In this document: positions 34,894 to 44,545 of the stretch, in pieces
How the letters are laid out: the number at the start of each line of letters is the position of its first letter
Position numbering within the stretch: position 1 is the first letter of the stretch
DNA from: Leptothrix sp. (in: b-proteobacteria)
GTDB lineage: Bacteria > Pseudomonadota > Gammaproteobacteria > Burkholderiales > Burkholderiaceae_C
Length of the DNA stretch: 64,000 bases
Reading direction: 5' to 3'
Assembly (NCBI GenBank): GCA_013822685.1
Contig: PNKV01000008.1
Coordinates: 109,221 to 173,220, forward strand
The notes under the pieces: model-generated
Database searches by the model: none
Seen by the model: the letters and a program-made list of their open reading frames with translations, nothing else
What the model was told of the DNA's origin: nothing
Position numbers and translations under genes: made by a program

Positions 34894-36636
34894 GTGAAAA
34901 TAGGAATGATCGGCCGGTGGTTGGGTTGCATTGGCATGTGCGCACTGCTGCTGAGTGGCAGCGGGTGCGTGGTTGGTGAAGCCGAAGCGGATTTTCCCAA
35001 TAATCGTTCCGACGCCTGGCGCTTCCTGAACCACGCGACCTTTGGCCCCACCGAGGCCGACGTCGCCCGTCTGAACACCATCGGCTACACCGCGTGGTTG
35101 GACGAGCAGTTTGCGATGGCGCCGGAGACGACCTACCGCTCCTTCATGGAGCAGCGTGATGCCGAAGAACCGGGCAACCCCAACCGCGCCGACCAGGTGG
35201 TGGAGGGGTTTTACACCCGAGCACTGACCGACCCGTCGCAATTGCGCCAACGCGTGGTGTTCGCCTTGTCAGAGATCTTCGTCGTCTCGCTGTACAACAC
35301 CGACGTCAGGGCGCGTCCGACATTGGTGGCGGGGTACATCGACACCCTCAATGCCAATGTCTGGTCGAACTACCGCACCCTGTTGGAGGCAGTCAGCAAA
35401 AGCCCTGCCATGGGCATGTACCTCACCTTCCGGGGCAATCAGAAGGAAGACCCTTCGACCGGCCGCATCCCTGATGAGAACTACGCGCGGGAAGTCATGC
35501 AGCTGTTCTCGATCGGCCTGCATGATCTGAACATGGATGGCACGCCAGTGATGGGAAGCAATGGCCAACCCAAACCCAGCTACACCAGCGAAGACGTGCA
35601 AGGCTTGGCCAAGATCTTCACGGGCTGGGGCTTTTACCGAGGGACAGCCTATGCCAGCCAGACCGAGTACGACTGTTTCCTGGGTGTGACCAGTTGCCTG
35701 GACCCCGAGGGCGCCTACCGGCCCATGGTGCCCTACCCGGCCTACCATTCCACATCGGCCACATCCTTCCTCAAGGTCAGCTTGCCTGCACGCTCCAGCT
35801 CGGACCCACAAGCCGACCTGAAGATCGCGTTGGACACCTTGGCCAAGCACAAGAACGTGGCGCCGTTTTTCAGCCGGCAGTTGATTCAACGCCTGGTGAC
35901 CAGCAACCCCAGCCCAGACTATGTCTCGCGTGTGGCCCAGAAATTCGTGGCCACGAACGGCAACATCAAGGAAGTCGTCAAAGCCATCCTCATGGACGCG
36001 GAAGCCCTGGGATCGCCCTACCGCGCACTGGACACCGATGGCAAATTGCGTGAGCCTGTCTTGCGCCTGACCGCACTGCTGCGGGCGTTCAACTTTGATG
36101 GCCCTGGCTTGAAAGCCGGCTCCCAACGACTCAAGAACGTGGGCATCACATCCACGGGCGACGCCTCGTCATCCTTTGGGCAGTCGCCCTGGAATTCGCC
36201 TTCAGTGTTCAACTTCTTCCGCCCGGGCTACGTGCTGTCGCAAAGCAAGAGCGCATCCCTGGGCATGGTGCTGCCGGAGATGCAGATCACCAGCGAAATC
36301 AGCGTCACGGGGTATGTCAACGCCGTGATGTCGGTGCTCAACAACGGCATTGGCAAAGTGAGCAACCAAACCGGCGTGCGGCTGGTGTTGACAGATCAAC
36401 GGGCCCTGGCGAACACCCCGGATGACCTGGTGTCCGACCTGTCGAATCGCTTGCTGGGCGGGATCATGAGCCAGACCTTGCGCAAGGACATCACTGCCGC
36501 GATCTTGACCATCCCCGTGCCTGCGCTGAACCAGACCGGCACCAACACGGCGGACATCAACAGCGCGCTGGACAAGCGTGTCAATGCCGCCATCCTGATG
36601 ACCGCCGTGTCACCAGAATTCCTGATTCAAAAATGA
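34894..36636 (+). CDS. DUF1800 family lipoprotein
   Basis: A 580-residue protein starting at GTG, with GGAG 7 bases upstream. A signal sequence ends in a lipobox (LLSGSGC), giving a probable lipoprotein. The DUF1800 hallmark comes right after: RFLNHATFGPTEADVARL (the AxxFLxxATFGPT motif), then LRQRVVFALSEIFVVS, NYAREVMQLFSIGLHDLN and FTGWGFYR, with SPWNSPSVFNFFRPGY towards the end. The family's function is unknown. It nearly always sits next to a DUF1501 gene, as here (10-base gap). Its presence among EPS sugar genes suggests a link to the cell surface polymer, but no reaction can be assigned. Confidence 0.88.
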   Translation: MKIGMIGRWLGCIGMCALLLSGSGCVVGEAEADFPNNRSDAWRFLNHATFGPTEADVARLNTIGYTAWLDEQFAMAPETTYRSFMEQRDAEEPGNPNRADQVVEGFYTRALTDPSQLRQRVVFALSEIFVVSLYNTDVRARPTLVAGYIDTLNANVWSNYRTLLEAVSKSPAMGMYLTFRGNQKEDPSTGRIPDENYAREVMQLFSIGLHDLNMDGTPVMGSNGQPKPSYTSEDVQGLAKIFTGWGFYRGTAYASQTEYDCFLGVTSCLDPEGAYRPMVPYPAYHSTSATSFLKVSLPARSSSDPQADLKIALDTLAKHKNVAPFFSRQLIQRLVTSNPSPDYVSRVAQKFVATNGNIKEVVKAILMDAEALGSPYRALDTDGKLREPVLRLTALLRAFNFDGPGLKAGSQRLKNVGITSTGDASSSFGQSPWNSPSVFNFFRPGYVLSQSKSASLGMVLPEMQITSEISVTGYVNAVMSVLNNGIGKVSNQTGVRLVLTDQRALANTPDDLVSDLSNRLLGGIMSQTLRKDITAAILTIPVPALNQTGTNTADINSALDKRVNAAILMTAVSPEFLIQK

Positions 36637-36646
36637 GGTTGCCAAC

Positions 36647-38206
36647 ATGAGCACCAACCAACGTCGATCATTTCTGAAACAAGCTGGCGTGCTGGGCGCC
36701 GCTGGCCTGACCACGCCATGGGCCTTGAACCTGGCTTCGATGGGCGTCGCCTCTGCGCAATCGAGCAGCACGACCGATTACAAAGCCCTGGTGTGCATAT
36801 TCTTGAACGGGGGCAATGATGCCCACAACACCGTCATTCCCACCGATGAGGCCTCCTGGTATTACTACAGCGTGGCGCGTGACTCCAACGCGGCCACCGT
36901 GGCCAATGGAGGCACGCCGGTGCCGGGCGCCTTGTCGATTGCCTTGAAGCGCTCCGACCTGCTGCCCATCACCGTCAGGGACGCGGGAGGCTTCAACACC
37001 GAACGCAACTTCAAATCTTTTGCCCTGCACCCGCAACTCAAGCGAATCCGCGACATGTACGTGGACCGCAAGGCAGCCGTGATCGCCAATGTGGGGCCCT
37101 TGATCACCCCCACCAACAAGATCGACCTGTTCAGCCTGAGTTTCCCGGTGCCGACCAATCTGGGCTCACACAACGACCAGCAATCGATGTGGCAATCGTT
37201 CGGAACTGAGGGCACCGTGGCAGGCTGGGGCGGCCTGATGATGGACAGCCTGATGTCGCGCAACACGGTGGGTACCTTCTCAAGCATTGGGGTGAATGGG
37301 GGATCGGTGTGGCTGTCGGGCAAGCAAGTCATGCCCTACCAACTGAGCACATCGGGCCTGAGCCGCATGGCCGGTGAAGGCAGCACCTACGGCAGCGCAG
37401 CGGTTTACCAGGCGGTGCGCAAGATCGCGTCCACCCCCACCAGCTCCGACGTGCTGGCCCAGGATTACACCAAGATCGTTCAACGGGCGCTGAGCGTGGA
37501 AAGCACTTTGCTCAGCGCCCTGCCCTCGGCCGCGCAGGCGCCCTGGGGAACCCCGGGCGCGACCACCAGCGCCAGCGACCCCTTGCTGAAATACACCGAT
37601 CCCAACACCGGCCTGAGCACGCTCAATCCTCTGGCGCAGCAACTGCAAGTGGTGGCCCGCATGATCGCCGCCAGGGGCGCAACCGGCATTGGCGCCAAGC
37701 GCCAGGTTTTCATGGTGACCCTGAACGGCTTTGACACCCATGACAACCTGCTGGTTGGCCACAACGATCTGATGGCCCGACTGGACCATGGTGTGGCTTA
37801 TTTTTACGACACGCTCTCCAAGATGCCCGGCGGCCAGGACATGCGCTCGAACGTGACCTCGTTCACCGCCTCGGACTTTGGCCGGGCACTGAACAACAAC
37901 GGCGACGGCACCGACCACGGCTGGGGTGGCCACCACTTTGTCTTCGGCGGCAGCGTGAAAGGCGGCGACATGTATGGCCGCTTCCCGGATTTCAGCCCCT
38001 TCGACCAAGGCACTTATTTCAGCGCCCATCTGCTGACCAACGGCGTGCTGCTGCCTTCTCAGTCGGTTGATCAGGTGGTCTACACGCTGGGCAAATGGAT
38101 GGACGTGCCTGAATCAAGCCTCACCGGAAGCGGTGGCGGCGTGGGCATCGCCCCAAACATCGCAAATTTCGACGTGTCAACCCGTAACTTGGGGTTCATG
38201 GCGTAA
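36647..38206 (+). CDS. DUF1501 family protein, Tat-exported
   Basis: A 519-residue protein with a twin-arginine signal (RRSFLKQAG at residues 6-14, hydrophobic stretch, SAQ cleavage site near 38). The mature part is a DUF1501 domain with an alkaline-phosphatase/sulfatase-like layout: LVCIFLNGGNDAHN near the start, FMVTLNGFDTHDN in the middle, and DFGRALNNNGDGTDHGWGGHHFVFGGSV late on, rich in Asp and His that could bind metals. It pairs with the upstream DUF1800 lipoprotein. Tat export implies folding, perhaps with a metal, before crossing the membrane. Function unknown. Confidence 0.88.
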   Translation: MSTNQRRSFLKQAGVLGAAGLTTPWALNLASMGVASAQSSSTTDYKALVCIFLNGGNDAHNTVIPTDEASWYYYSVARDSNAATVANGGTPVPGALSIALKRSDLLPITVRDAGGFNTERNFKSFALHPQLKRIRDMYVDRKAAVIANVGPLITPTNKIDLFSLSFPVPTNLGSHNDQQSMWQSFGTEGTVAGWGGLMMDSLMSRNTVGTFSSIGVNGGSVWLSGKQVMPYQLSTSGLSRMAGEGSTYGSAAVYQAVRKIASTPTSSDVLAQDYTKIVQRALSVESTLLSALPSAAQAPWGTPGATTSASDPLLKYTDPNTGLSTLNPLAQQLQVVARMIAARGATGIGAKRQVFMVTLNGFDTHDNLLVGHNDLMARLDHGVAYFYDTLSKMPGGQDMRSNVTSFTASDFGRALNNNGDGTDHGWGGHHFVFGGSVKGGDMYGRFPDFSPFDQGTYFSAHLLTNGVLLPSQSVDQVVYTLGKWMDVPESSLTGSGGGVGIAPNIANFDVSTRNLGFMA

Positions 38207-38218
38207 AGAAGAGGGGGT

Positions 38219-38256
38219 GACACTGGCTGGTGTTCTGACAGAATGCAGTCAGTGTC
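38219..38256 (+). other. Weak hairpin between the DUF1501 gene and ugd
   Basis: GACACTG (38219-38225) and CAGTGTC (38250-38256) can pair around a 24-base loop in the 71-base spacer. There is no T-run, so it is not a standard terminator; it may be a hairpin or operator, or chance. Confidence 0.3.
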
Positions 38257-38277
38257 TTAATCAACCTTCGAGCGTCC

Positions 38278-39612
38278 ATGAAAGTATCAGTTGTTGGCAC
38301 CGGCTATGTGGGCCTGGTGACCGGAGCCTGTCTGGCAGAGATGGGCAATGACGTCCTGTGTCTGGACGTTGATCCAAACAAGATTCGCATCCTGGAAGAG
38401 GGTGGCATTCCCATCCACGAACCCGGCCTGGATCTGGTGGTGGCCCGCAACGTCAAGGCCGGCCGCCTGGCGTTTACCACCGACATCGCCCGCGCCGTGG
38501 CGCACGGCACCTTGCAATTCATCGCCGTGGGCACCCCACCCGATGAAGACGGCTCGGCCGATCTGCAATATGTGCTGGCCGCCGCCCGCAATATCGGCCG
38601 CCTGATGACCGACTACAAAGTCGTGGTCGACAAGAGCACGGTGCCCGTGGGCACGGCCGACAAGGTGCGCGCCGCGATCGCGGACGAGCTGTCCAAGCGG
38701 GGCAGCACCACTCCATTCGCGGTGGTCTCGAACCCCGAGTTTCTGAAAGAAGGCGCCGCCGTTGAAGATTTCATGCGCCCAGACCGCATCGTGGTGGGCG
38801 CCGACGACGAGCAAGCCATCTTGCTGATGCGCGCCCTGTACGCGCCCTTCTCGCGCAACCGCGACAAAGTGTTGGTGATGGACGTGCGCAGCGCCGAGCT
38901 CACCAAGTACGCCGCCAACGCCATGCTGGCCACCCGGATCAGCTTCATGAATGAGCTGGCCCTGCTGGCCGAGAAGATGGGCGCCGACATCGAATCCGTG
39001 CGCCAGGGCATTGGCTCTGATCAACGCATCGGCTTCCATTTCCTGTATGCCGGCTGCGGCTACGGCGGCAGTTGCTTCCCCAAAGACGTCAAGGCCCTGA
39101 TCAAGACGGCCAGTGGCGAAGGGCAGGACCTGAAAGTGCTGCAGGCCGTGGAAGACGCCAACGATGCGCAAAAGATGGTGCTGGTCAACAAGGTCACCAA
39201 GCGCTTTGGGCAAGACCTGACCGGCAAGCGCTTCGCCGTGTGGGGCCTGGCGTTCAAGCCCAACACCGACGACATGCGCGAGGCCACCAGCCGCGTGGTC
39301 CTGGAAGAATTGTTCAAGCGCGGGGCCACGGTCACCGCCTACGACCCGGTGGCCATGGAAGAAGCCCAGCGCATCTTTGGCAAGCACCCCGGCCTGAGCT
39401 ACGCTGACTCGCCCATGGGCGCATTGCAAGAGGCGGATGCCCTGGTCATCGTCACGGAGTGGAAGGAATTCCGCAGCCCCGACTTCGCCCAGATCAAGGC
39501 CAGCTTGAAAACGCCCGTCATCTTCGACGGGCGCAACCTCTATGAGCCCAGCCTGGTCAAGGCTTCGGGCCTGGACTATCTGGCCATTGGGCGGGCTGCT
39601 TCGGCAGTGTGA
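38278..39612 (+). CDS. ugd: UDP-glucose 6-dehydrogenase
   Basis: A 444-residue enzyme that oxidises UDP-glucose to UDP-glucuronate with two NAD. Motifs: [68 protein letters not shown], and the catalytic Cys266 in [23 protein letters not shown] completes the set. It should feed glucuronate, and galacturonate through the epimerase at 33696, into the polymer. Its last 56 bases overlap the convergent histidine-kinase gene. It is the last gene of the EPS locus on this side. Confidence 0.96.
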   Translation: MKVSVVGTGYVGLVTGACLAEMGNDVLCLDVDPNKIRILEEGGIPIHEPGLDLVVARNVKAGRLAFTTDIARAVAHGTLQFIAVGTPPDEDGSADLQYVLAAARNIGRLMTDYKVVVDKSTVPVGTADKVRAAIADELSKRGSTTPFAVVSNPEFLKEGAAVEDFMRPDRIVVGADDEQAILLMRALYAPFSRNRDKVLVMDVRSAELTKYAANAMLATRISFMNELALLAEKMGADIESVRQGIGSDQRIGFHFLYAGCGYGGSCFPKDVKALIKTASGEGQDLKVLQAVEDANDAQKMVLVNKVTKRFGQDLTGKRFAVWGLAFKPNTDDMREATSRVVLEELFKRGATVTAYDPVAMEEAQRIFGKHPGLSYADSPMGALQEADALVIVTEWKEFRSPDFAQIKASLKTPVIFDGRNLYEPSLVKASGLDYLAIGRAASAV

Positions 39613-40987
39613 TCACAAAGCGGCTGCCCCCGCCTTCGCGGGCTTCGCAGCGCACCTGGCCGCCATGCCTTTGGGCGATCTGGCGGACCAGGCTCAAACC
39701 CAGGCCCACGCCACCCGCGTGCTCCGAGTGCCCAGGCAAGCGGTAAAAGGGCTCGAAGATGCGCTCGCATTCTTCGGGCGGCACGCCAGGGCCTCGGTCG
39801 CTGACGCTGATCTCGACCAGCAAAGGGCCGGCGGCCACGTGCAGCAAGATGGGCTCACGGTCGCCACCATAGCGTTTGGCGTTTTCCAGCAGGTTGCGCA
39901 CCGCGCGGCGCACCAGCCGTTCGTCGAACTTCACCACTTGGCCGGCGGCCTCGTCGGCTTCGAGCACGGCGCCCACACGGCGCGCCTCTTCGGCGGCCAG
40001 GCCCACCAAGTCAACCGGCTGGCGGTCCAGTTCGGATTTGGCGTCCAGGCGGCTGGCCAGCAGCACCTCTTCAACCAAGGCGTCCAGCTCCTTGATGTCC
40101 TGGTTGATTTCCTGGCGCAGGGCGTCGCTGCGCTCGGGGGGCAGCTCGGCCATCATGGACACAGCCATCTTCAACCGGGCCAAGGGTGACCGCAACTCAT
40201 GGCTGGCATTGGCCAGCAGGTTGCGGTGCGCGCCGATCAGGTCTTCGATGCGCTGTGCGGCCTGGTTGAAGCTTTGCGCCAGGTCGGCCACTTCGTCCTT
40301 GCCCTCCACGTCCACGCGGTGCTGCAACTGGCCCGAGCCAAAGGTTTCAACGCCCTGGCGCAGGGCTTTGAGGCGCCGGGTAAGGCGGTTGGCCACTGGC
40401 CAGGCACCAATCGACACGGCCACAAACAACAGCAGCAAGGACAAGATCAAAGCTGGCGCGCCGCTGAGCAACCAGGGTGGCGGCACCAACCAGCCCAAGG
40501 GCCCGCCAAACCAGTGCGGCGGGCTACCCATGCCCGCGGGCGGCGGTCCACCCTCGCCGGGGGGCGGGCCCCCACGCCCGCGGGCGCCCGTCAGCGAAGG
40601 CCGCAAGATCCACAAGACGCGGCCATCGGAGAGGCGAATCTCTTGCAGGCGGATCAGGGAGCCACGCTGGCGGAGCAAACGCTCTTGCATCAAGTCGGAG
40701 GTGGCGATGCGGCGGCCCTGGGGATTGTCCAGCGCCAAGGGCAATCGCAGCCGCGCCGCCCACTCCAGCAGGGCCTGCGCCTGGTCCCCCTCCGGCTGGT
40801 TGGCCGGCGGCAGGCTGTTCTCGATGAGTTCGCCCCAGGCGGCGGCCCGCTCGTTGGAGGCGGCCTGGGACTGGAGCTCGTTGCGCTCGTGCTCCATGTG
40901 GCGCTGCGCCAGCCAGCCGGTGCCCAACGTGAACAGCAGCAAGACCGTGACCACGGTCAGGTAGATCCGCAGCGCCAGGGTCTTCAT
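39557..40987 (-). CDS. Sensor histidine kinase (CpxA/EnvZ-like)
   Basis: A 476-residue inner-membrane kinase: helix 1 at residues 7-26, a periplasmic domain to about 170, helix 2 at 172-195, HAMP, HisKA with phospho-acceptor His263 ([10 protein letters not shown]), then HATPase with [21 protein letters not shown] and [14 protein letters not shown]. The periplasmic domain ends in an unusual run rich in Gly and Pro (about residues 134-165) encoded by very G+C-rich DNA. It overlaps the response-regulator gene by ATGA. It probably senses envelope conditions, together with the Spy-like protein. The C-terminal codons overlap ugd by 56 bases. Confidence 0.93.
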   Translation of the reverse strand: MKTLALRIYLTVVTVLLLFTLGTGWLAQRHMEHERNELQSQAASNERAAAWGELIENSLPPANQPEGDQAQALLEWAARLRLPLALDNPQGRRIATSDLMQERLLRQRGSLIRLQEIRLSDGRVLWILRPSLTGARGRGGPPPGEGGPPPAGMGSPPHWFGGPLGWLVPPPWLLSGAPALILSLLLLFVAVSIGAWPVANRLTRRLKALRQGVETFGSGQLQHRVDVEGKDEVADLAQSFNQAAQRIEDLIGAHRNLLANASHELRSPLARLKMAVSMMAELPPERSDALRQEINQDIKELDALVEEVLLASRLDAKSELDRQPVDLVGLAAEEARRVGAVLEADEAAGQVVKFDERLVRRAVRNLLENAKRYGGDREPILLHVAAGPLLVEISVSDRGPGVPPEECERIFEPFYRLPGHSEHAGGVGLGLSLVRQIAQRHGGQVRCEAREGGGSRFVITLPKQPAQWPDSPGPKP

Positions 40988-41700
40988 GCGGCTTCGGTGT
41001 CAGCGTCCTGCTTCTTGGCGAACACGTAGCCCGCACCGCGCACGGTCAGGATGCGCTTGGGCTCTTTGGGGTCATCTTCGATGGCGGCACGGATGCGCGA
41101 GATGTGCACGTCGATCGACCGATCGTAGGCCTCCAGAGGGTGACCTTTGAGCGCGTCCATGATGTGGTCGCGGCTGAGCACGCGGCCGGGGTGCTGGGCC
41201 AGCACGGACAGCAAATCGAACTGGTAGGAGGTCAGCTCGCAAGGCTGGCCGGCCAAGCGCGCCTGGCGCAGGCCGGCATCGATCTCCAGCCGGCCAAAAC
41301 GCCACACGTCGTCGTCCTGGGCGGCCGCACTGGTGCGGCGCAGCAGGGCCCTCAAGCGCGCCAGCAATTCGCGGGGCTCGAAGGGCTTGGGCAGGTAGTC
41401 GTCGGCGCCCACCTCCAAGCCGACGATGCGGTCGGTGGGCTCGCCCCGCGCGCTAAGCATCAGCAAGGGCAAGGCGCGTGTGCGCGAGGCCGAGCGGAGC
41501 TCGCGGCACAGGTCAAGCCCGTCGCCATCGGGCAGCATCAGGTCCAGGACCAGGGCGTCGACCGCCTGCCGCGCCAGCAGTTCACGGCCGGCGCCCAGGG
41601 TGGGGGCGCTGGAGACCTGGTAGCCATGGCTGCGCAGGTAGTCACCCACCATGGCGCTCAGGCGCAGGTCGTCATCAATCAGTAGGATGTGCTCGCTCAT
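40984..41700 (-). CDS. OmpR/CpxR-type response regulator
   Basis: A 238-residue regulator with a receiver domain (HILLIDDDLRL, phosphorylated Asp53 in LVLDLMLPD, ADDYLPKPF with the conserved Lys) and a winged-helix C-terminal domain (LTSYQFDLLSVLAQHPGRVLSRD, VDVHISRIRAAIEDDP). MSEHILL at 41700 is chosen as the start; an ATG at 41709 is also possible. It sits between the Spy-like gene and the kinase gene in one operon. CpxR-like half-sites upstream of the operon suggest that it controls its own genes. Confidence 0.94.
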   Translation of the reverse strand: MSEHILLIDDDLRLSAMVGDYLRSHGYQVSSAPTLGAGRELLARQAVDALVLDLMLPDGDGLDLCRELRSASRTRALPLLMLSARGEPTDRIVGLEVGADDYLPKPFEPRELLARLRALLRRTSAAAQDDDVWRFGRLEIDAGLRQARLAGQPCELTSYQFDLLSVLAQHPGRVLSRDHIMDALKGHPLEAYDRSIDVHISRIRAAIEDDPKEPKRILTVRGAGYVFAKKQDADTEAA

Positions 41701-41726
41701 GTCCAGCATTGTCGCCCCCTCCAGCC

Positions 41727-42332
41727 TCAATGCTCAAGCTGAGCATGGGCCTGGCCACGCGACTTCATCCGGTCGTGGTGTTTTTTCACCTTGGCGGCCA
41801 GTTCCGCGCGTTGCTCGGGCGTCAGCACCTTGCTGGCATCCAGCGCGAACTGCAGCATGCGCTTGCTCATGGCGTCGTGGCTGGCCAAGCCTTGCTGGCG
41901 CAGCTTTTCGGCCGCGGCGGCATCCACCTGGGGCTGGGCGAACAAGGCCAGCGTTTGTTCATGAACGCTGCGCCCTGCTTCATGCAAGGGCTTCAGGTCG
42001 GCCTGCGCAGACTTGGCCAATGCCTTGATCTGCGTGCGCTGGGCGTCGGTGGCCTTGACCTGGTCCAGCATGCGGTCCAGTCGGCGACCTTCCAGCGGCA
42101 CCATGCCCGGACCGCCGTGGCGGTGGCCATGCATCATGCGACCCGGGTGATGAGGCCGCTCACCGTGCGCTGAAGCGCTGGCCGCCGTCGCCGTCGCCGT
42201 CGCCGTGGGCTCCTGGGCCTGGGCCCGGGTGCTCATGGTGAAAGCCGACACGGCCGAAATGACCAACAAGGCACTGCCAATGGCCAATGGCCTCAAGGCG
42301 GCAGCGGGATTAAGTTTTGCGATCTTGCCCAT
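41727..42332 (-). CDS. Spy/CpxP-like periplasmic protein
   Basis: A 201-residue exported protein. The signal peptide (residues 1 to about 38) is followed by a Thr-Ala repeat region and a His-rich stretch (HPGRMMHGHRHGG). The helical part contains two LTxxQ-like elements: KATDAQRTQIKAL and LTPEQRAELAAKV. LTxxQ motifs mark the Spy/CpxP chaperone family that senses misfolded periplasmic proteins; the first is degenerate here. The His-rich segment may bind metal ions. AAGGAAAC upstream of the ATG at 42332 is a good ribosome site. First gene of the operon with the response regulator and kinase. Confidence 0.82.
   Translation of the reverse strand: MGKIAKLNPAAALRPLAIGSALLVISAVSAFTMSTRAQAQEPTATATATAASASAHGERPHHPGRMMHGHRHGGPGMVPLEGRRLDRMLDQVKATDAQRTQIKALAKSAQADLKPLHEAGRSVHEQTLALFAQPQVDAAAAEKLRQQGLASHDAMSKRMLQFALDASKVLTPEQRAELAAKVKKHHDRMKSRGQAHAQLEH
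42186..42206. repeat. Short GTCGCC tandem repeat in the Spy-like gene
   Basis: The hexamer GTCGCC is repeated three times plus a partial copy, encoding an alternating Thr-Ala stretch on the minus strand. Copy-number change would keep the reading frame, so it would only lengthen or shorten the linker after the signal peptide. Confidence 0.7.
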
Positions 42333-42396
42333 GTTTGTTTCCTTTGTGGGAGATGGCCCTTGCCACCTGTCCATGACGCCATGGTGCGAGCGGGGG

Positions 42397-42433
42397 GTAA
42401 AGGCGTTGTGGCCGGCCCGTAAAGATCTGTGAA
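42397..42433 (+). promoter_or_regulatory. CpxR-like box upstream of the Spy-regulator-kinase operon
   Basis: GTAAA at 42419-42423, five bases, then GTGAA at 42429-42433 closely matches the CpxR consensus GTAAA-N5-GTAAA. A further GTAAA lies at 42397-42401, 22 bases away, about two helical turns. The sites are 65-100 bases upstream of the Spy-like start at 42332 and about 95-130 before the chemotaxis receptor gene on the other strand. This fits autoregulation by the adjacent regulator. Confidence 0.55.
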
Positions 42434-42526
42434 AAGAAAAGCCGCCAAGGCAGCACTATTTCCTTTATTCAAAACGCCACATCGCCAGAAAATAGGACAA
42501 GCAATACAAACAAGCCAGGTCGACCC

Positions 42527-44539
42527 ATGCTCAGTGAATCAGCTCAAAATCTTGCGCGCCCCAAGCACGCGGTGCCCGATGCAAGTGGCTCATGGGAATT
42601 CTTCCGGTACCACGGTGCCTGGGCACCTGGCGTCAGGCTGTTTCGGCGCATCGATTTCAAGACCAAGGCTTTGACCATTTCACTGGTGTTTGCCATCCCG
42701 CTGTTCTGGCTGTCGTGGCAGTACTTTGGCGACAAGGCCGCCATGATCGGGTTCTCGGCCAAGGAGCGCATCGGCGTGACCTATGCGCGCCAGGTGATGC
42801 CACTGATGAGCGCTTTGCAGCGCCAGCGTTCCATGGCCCTGGCAGAGTCCGTCAGCCACGTGCCACCGACCGACCTGGCCGCGGTTCAGCAGCAGGTCGC
42901 CGCCCTGTTGAAACAGCTTGACGCGGAACAACTTGCCGATGGCGCCACGCTGGGCACGAACAAGCCCTACCAGGCCTTTGTGGAGGCCAACCGACAGATC
43001 GCCTCGCCCTCGGCCGGATTCGACACCGTCTGGGACACCCACACCCGGCAACTTGACCAGTTGATCACGCTGCTGGCGGCCTCGACCGACGGCTCAAACC
43101 TGACGTTGGACCCTGACATCGACAGCTACTACCTGATGGACGCGTCGATGTTCCGCCTGCCCTTGCTGAGCGACCATCTGGCGCAGCTGGGTGAGTTGGG
43201 ATCGGCCATGCGGGCCAATTCAGGCAGCACGCCGGCCCAGATCCGGCGGGTGACGGAGCTGCTGGTGCTGGCCAATGGCCAACTGCAGGCCGTCCGTGAT
43301 GGCCTGGACAAGGTGTACGCCTACAACACCGAGTCGCGCTCCCAGGTGAATGCCGATGAGGCGATCAGGCAGATCAGCGTGTTCCTGCAACAGGCGGAAG
43401 CCAGCCTGCTGCGCCCGGAAGGACCGCAGGGCGATGCCCGCGCGCACCAAGCCTCGGCACTGCAGGCGCTTGAACAACTGGCCGGCTTGACCAGCCGTGC
43501 CACAAGCCACATGGATGGGCTGATCGAAACCCGGGTCGATGCCATGACCCGCGCCCGCGACATCACCACCGCCGTGATGGTGCTGTGCGTGGCCGCGGCC
43601 TTGTACCTGTTCTTGTCCTTCAAGAAGGTGCTGGACGGTGGCCTGCGTGAAATCGCCTCGCACCTGAACGCGATGCGCGAGGGCAACCTCGCCACCGAAC
43701 CCAAAGCCTGGGGGCGCGATGAAATCGCCCAACTGATCCATTGCGTGAGCGACATGCAGGACTCGTTGGGCGGCCTGGTGAAGCAGGTTCGGCAGTCGTC
43801 CGACTCACTGCTCAGTGGGGCCAGCGAGATCAGCTTGGGCTCGATGGAGCTCTCGGCCCGAACCGAGGCCAACGCCGCCAGCCTGGAGCAAACAGCGGCC
43901 TCCATGAGCGCCATCACGCAGACCGCTCACGACAGCGCCGACCACAGCCGCGCGGCCTCAGACCTGGCACGCGACAACGCCCACGCGGCCAGCCAAGGGC
44001 AAGCCATCATCCAGCAAGTCATGGCAAGCATGAACGCCGTGAAGGACAGCTCGCGCCAGATCGGCGACATCATCGCGGTGATCGACGGCATCGCCTTTCA
44101 AACCAACATCCTGGCCTTGAATGCGGCCGTGGAAGCCGCGCGGGCTGGCGACCAGGGCAAGGGCTTTGCCGTGGTGGCAGGCGAGGTGCGCGCGCTTTCA
44201 TTGCGATCAGCCACCGCCGCGCGCGAGATCAAATCCCTGATCACCGACAGCATGGGCCGGGTCGATGACAGCACGCAGGTGGCCCAGTCTGCGGGCAAAG
44301 CCATGGGCGACCTGGTGGGCAATGCGGAGCGCATGAAAACCCTGCTGGAAGAGATCTCCGGCTCGGCCCGCCAGCAGAACTCCGGCATCACCGACATTGG
44401 CTCGGCGGTGCAGGACCTGGACCGCTCCACCCATCAGAACAGCGCCCTGGTGGAAGAGACCGCCGCCGCGGCCTTGTCGATGAAAAAAATGGCTCAGCAA
44501 CTGGCCGAGCGCGTCAGCATGTTCAAGGTGGCCGGCTGA
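42527..44539 (+). CDS. Methyl-accepting chemotaxis protein
   Basis: A 670-residue receptor with transmembrane helices near residues 48-65 and 348-367 and a periplasmic helical sensor domain of about 280 residues between them (four-helix-bundle type). HAMP follows, then the cytoplasmic signalling coiled coil with its conserved tip IDGIAFQTNILALNAAVEAARAG. Glu/Gln pairs along the coiled coil could be methylated. It ends RVSMFKVAG without the NWETF-type pentapeptide, so CheR at 57543 would have to reach it without a tether. The N-terminal cytoplasmic part of about 45 residues is longer than usual. The ligand is unknown. Confidence 0.93.
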   Translation: MLSESAQNLARPKHAVPDASGSWEFFRYHGAWAPGVRLFRRIDFKTKALTISLVFAIPLFWLSWQYFGDKAAMIGFSAKERIGVTYARQVMPLMSALQRQRSMALAESVSHVPPTDLAAVQQQVAALLKQLDAEQLADGATLGTNKPYQAFVEANRQIASPSAGFDTVWDTHTRQLDQLITLLAASTDGSNLTLDPDIDSYYLMDASMFRLPLLSDHLAQLGELGSAMRANSGSTPAQIRRVTELLVLANGQLQAVRDGLDKVYAYNTESRSQVNADEAIRQISVFLQQAEASLLRPEGPQGDARAHQASALQALEQLAGLTSRATSHMDGLIETRVDAMTRARDITTAVMVLCVAAALYLFLSFKKVLDGGLREIASHLNAMREGNLATEPKAWGRDEIAQLIHCVSDMQDSLGGLVKQVRQSSDSLLSGASEISLGSMELSARTEANAASLEQTAASMSAITQTAHDSADHSRAASDLARDNAHAASQGQAIIQQVMASMNAVKDSSRQIGDIIAVIDGIAFQTNILALNAAVEAARAGDQGKGFAVVAGEVRALSLRSATAAREIKSLITDSMGRVDDSTQVAQSAGKAMGDLVGNAERMKTLLEEISGSARQQNSGITDIGSAVQDLDRSTHQNSALVEETAAAALSMKKMAQQLAERVSMFKVAG

Positions 44540-44545
44540 ACCGCC

